Origin: Polytrichum commune
Lineage: Eukaryota; Streptophyta; Polytrichopsida; Polytrichales; Polytrichaceae
Length of the DNA: 64,000 bases
Assembly (NCBI GenBank): GCA_950295325.1
Contig: OX485807.1
Location: forward strand, 50,684,440 to 50,748,439
Direction of reading: 5' to 3'
Under the pieces are notes generated by a model, which saw only the letters and a list, made by a program, of their open reading frames with translations, did not search any database and had not been told where the DNA came from. The position numbers and the translations under genes were made by a program. This document shows, piece by piece, positions 62,991 through 64,000 of the stretch (positions are counted from its first letter, which is position 1; each line of letters starts with the position of its first letter).

Positions 62991-63530
62991 GGAAATAATG
63001 CCTTAGAAATGCTCTACGCATGGGGCTTGGCTTACGATTCATAGCAGCTATATTAGGCCATGCACATGGGAGGGGGGGGGTCATAGAAACCTATCCCTAT
63101 TGCTCCATGTTTGATTGGTCCCAGCTTAATCTCATGAGACTATTAATCCTTGATGTTAACTCCAATGTCAAAGAATATTCTATTTACAACATATATAATT
63201 TAGGAAGATTCCCAACTTTTAAACCATCGGTTTACATTTTTGCATGGCCTTGGGGCCTTTAAACCCCCAAGTGTCTAACCTCTCCATGCACAAAACCGTG
63301 CATCTAACTACATACTTCCATTTAACCAATTGTATCAAAAGGGACCCTATCTTAAATTGACTCATTCTTCTAGTAGACTTATCAAAATCATTTAAATATC
63401 TTAATGTCATTCAAGATTTGGATTCAAATGTAGCCTTGATGCCTTTGGATGCAAATACATATTTAGTGTACATGGGTTTACATTGATGATTAAAGTTGCA
63501 TGTGAGCATATTTTATTTTTTCTCTTGACA
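62991..63530. other. Intergenic, no gene seen
   Basis: AT-rich; contains a G tract at 63069-63078. No recognisable coding or repeat structure. Confidence 0.4.
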
Positions 63531-63533
63531 TAA

Positions 63534-63997
63534 GGGGTTGTTTACATCATGGAGCATGAAGTTGAGCTTTGCTCTTCTAAAACATGTAATTGGCTGTTGA
63601 ACTCATCCCATGATCACTTTGGTCTACAACAAGAAAAAATGTAAGAGTGATTATGAAACTTGAGGTCCCAAAAAGACCTATTTTCAGGCCTACATTATCC
63701 AATGTTAGGGTCCAACATGCTTTGCAATGAGAGAGGCAAAAGATGTTATCTTGCTGCAAATGTTAGGGGACCATGGCAAAGAAATGGCATTTTTTTATTT
63801 ACTTTATTATTATTATTATTATTAATTGTTTGCCAAACTTTTATTTAGTTCCAAGAAAATAAGGGAAGAAGAACCCAAAGGCTTTAAAAATGCATTATTT
63901 AGAAATCGGACCATGGAAGTGTGACCATGAAGTGCGAATATGAAAAAATGCCCTGTCACATGGGACAACTTCATGGTCCATTGATGTAAACAACCCC
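63534..63997. mobile_element. Tourist-like MITE ending at the window edge
   Basis: Left end GGGGTTGTTTACATCATGGA, right end the inverse of GGGGTTGTTTACATCAATGG; the arms continue through CATGAAGTTG. TAA is on both sides (63531-63533 and 63998-64000), so the right duplication is the last three bases of the window. A lone end of the same family, followed by TAA, is at 39783-39818. An ATT microsatellite lies inside at 63803-63825. Confidence 0.88.
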
Positions 63998-64000
63998 TAA

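Noticed and set aside
1-64000. tRNA, rRNA genes, CRISPR arrays or bacterial-type operons
   Set aside because: No sequences of these kinds were recognised by eye, and the DNA is clearly eukaryotic nuclear.

Overview
This is plant nuclear DNA: AT-rich, with interrupted genes and long intergenic spacers full of short DNA transposons. All four recognisable protein-coding genes lie on the minus strand and have canonical GT-AG introns. One of them is a complete SPAG6/PF16 gene, which encodes a sperm-flagellum central-apparatus protein. The source is therefore a land plant with swimming sperm. Long introns (up to 3.6 kb) and large spacers favour a fern or lycophyte over a compact-genome moss or liverwort; a cycad or Ginkgo cannot be excluded. 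The species call is inference.

Layout. At 1-4864 is the 5' part of a PP2C phosphatase gene of the plant PP2C / cyclic-nucleotide-binding / kinase fusion type; its 3' part lies beyond base 1. At 15695-20820 is a four-exon nepenthesin-type aspartic protease closest to Arabidopsis ASPG1, followed by a broken tandem copy of its 3' end (15242-15378). At 41513-50918 is the eight-exon SPAG6/PF16 gene. At 54844-58791 is a five-exon gene for the minor-spliceosome protein U11-48K, with its CHHC zinc finger. The genes serve unrelated processes (signalling, extracellular proteolysis, flagellar motility, U12-type splicing) and show no sign of joint function.

The spaces between and within the genes are mostly small terminal-inverted-repeat elements, many with visible target-site duplications (TSDs). 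Three have pogo/Emigrant-like ends flanked by TA (6135-6846, 12379-13253, 59489-59829), and two of these still hold a scrap of transposase C-terminus. A separate decayed pogo/Tigger-type DDE transposase lies at 30886-32705. There are also Tourist/PIF-like MITEs with TAA/TTA duplications, a four-copy Mutator-like MITE family, a MITE with a perfect 10-bp duplication (25987-26270), a MITE with an 8-bp duplication (33765-34315), foldback elements, and a dispersed repeat family with at least seven partial copies. Several local tandem arrays occur, and one fills an intron of the protease gene.

No tRNA, rRNA or CRISPR array was seen. Exon limits were set by hand from splice consensus, codon phase and remembered family sequences; no alignment or transcript evidence was available.
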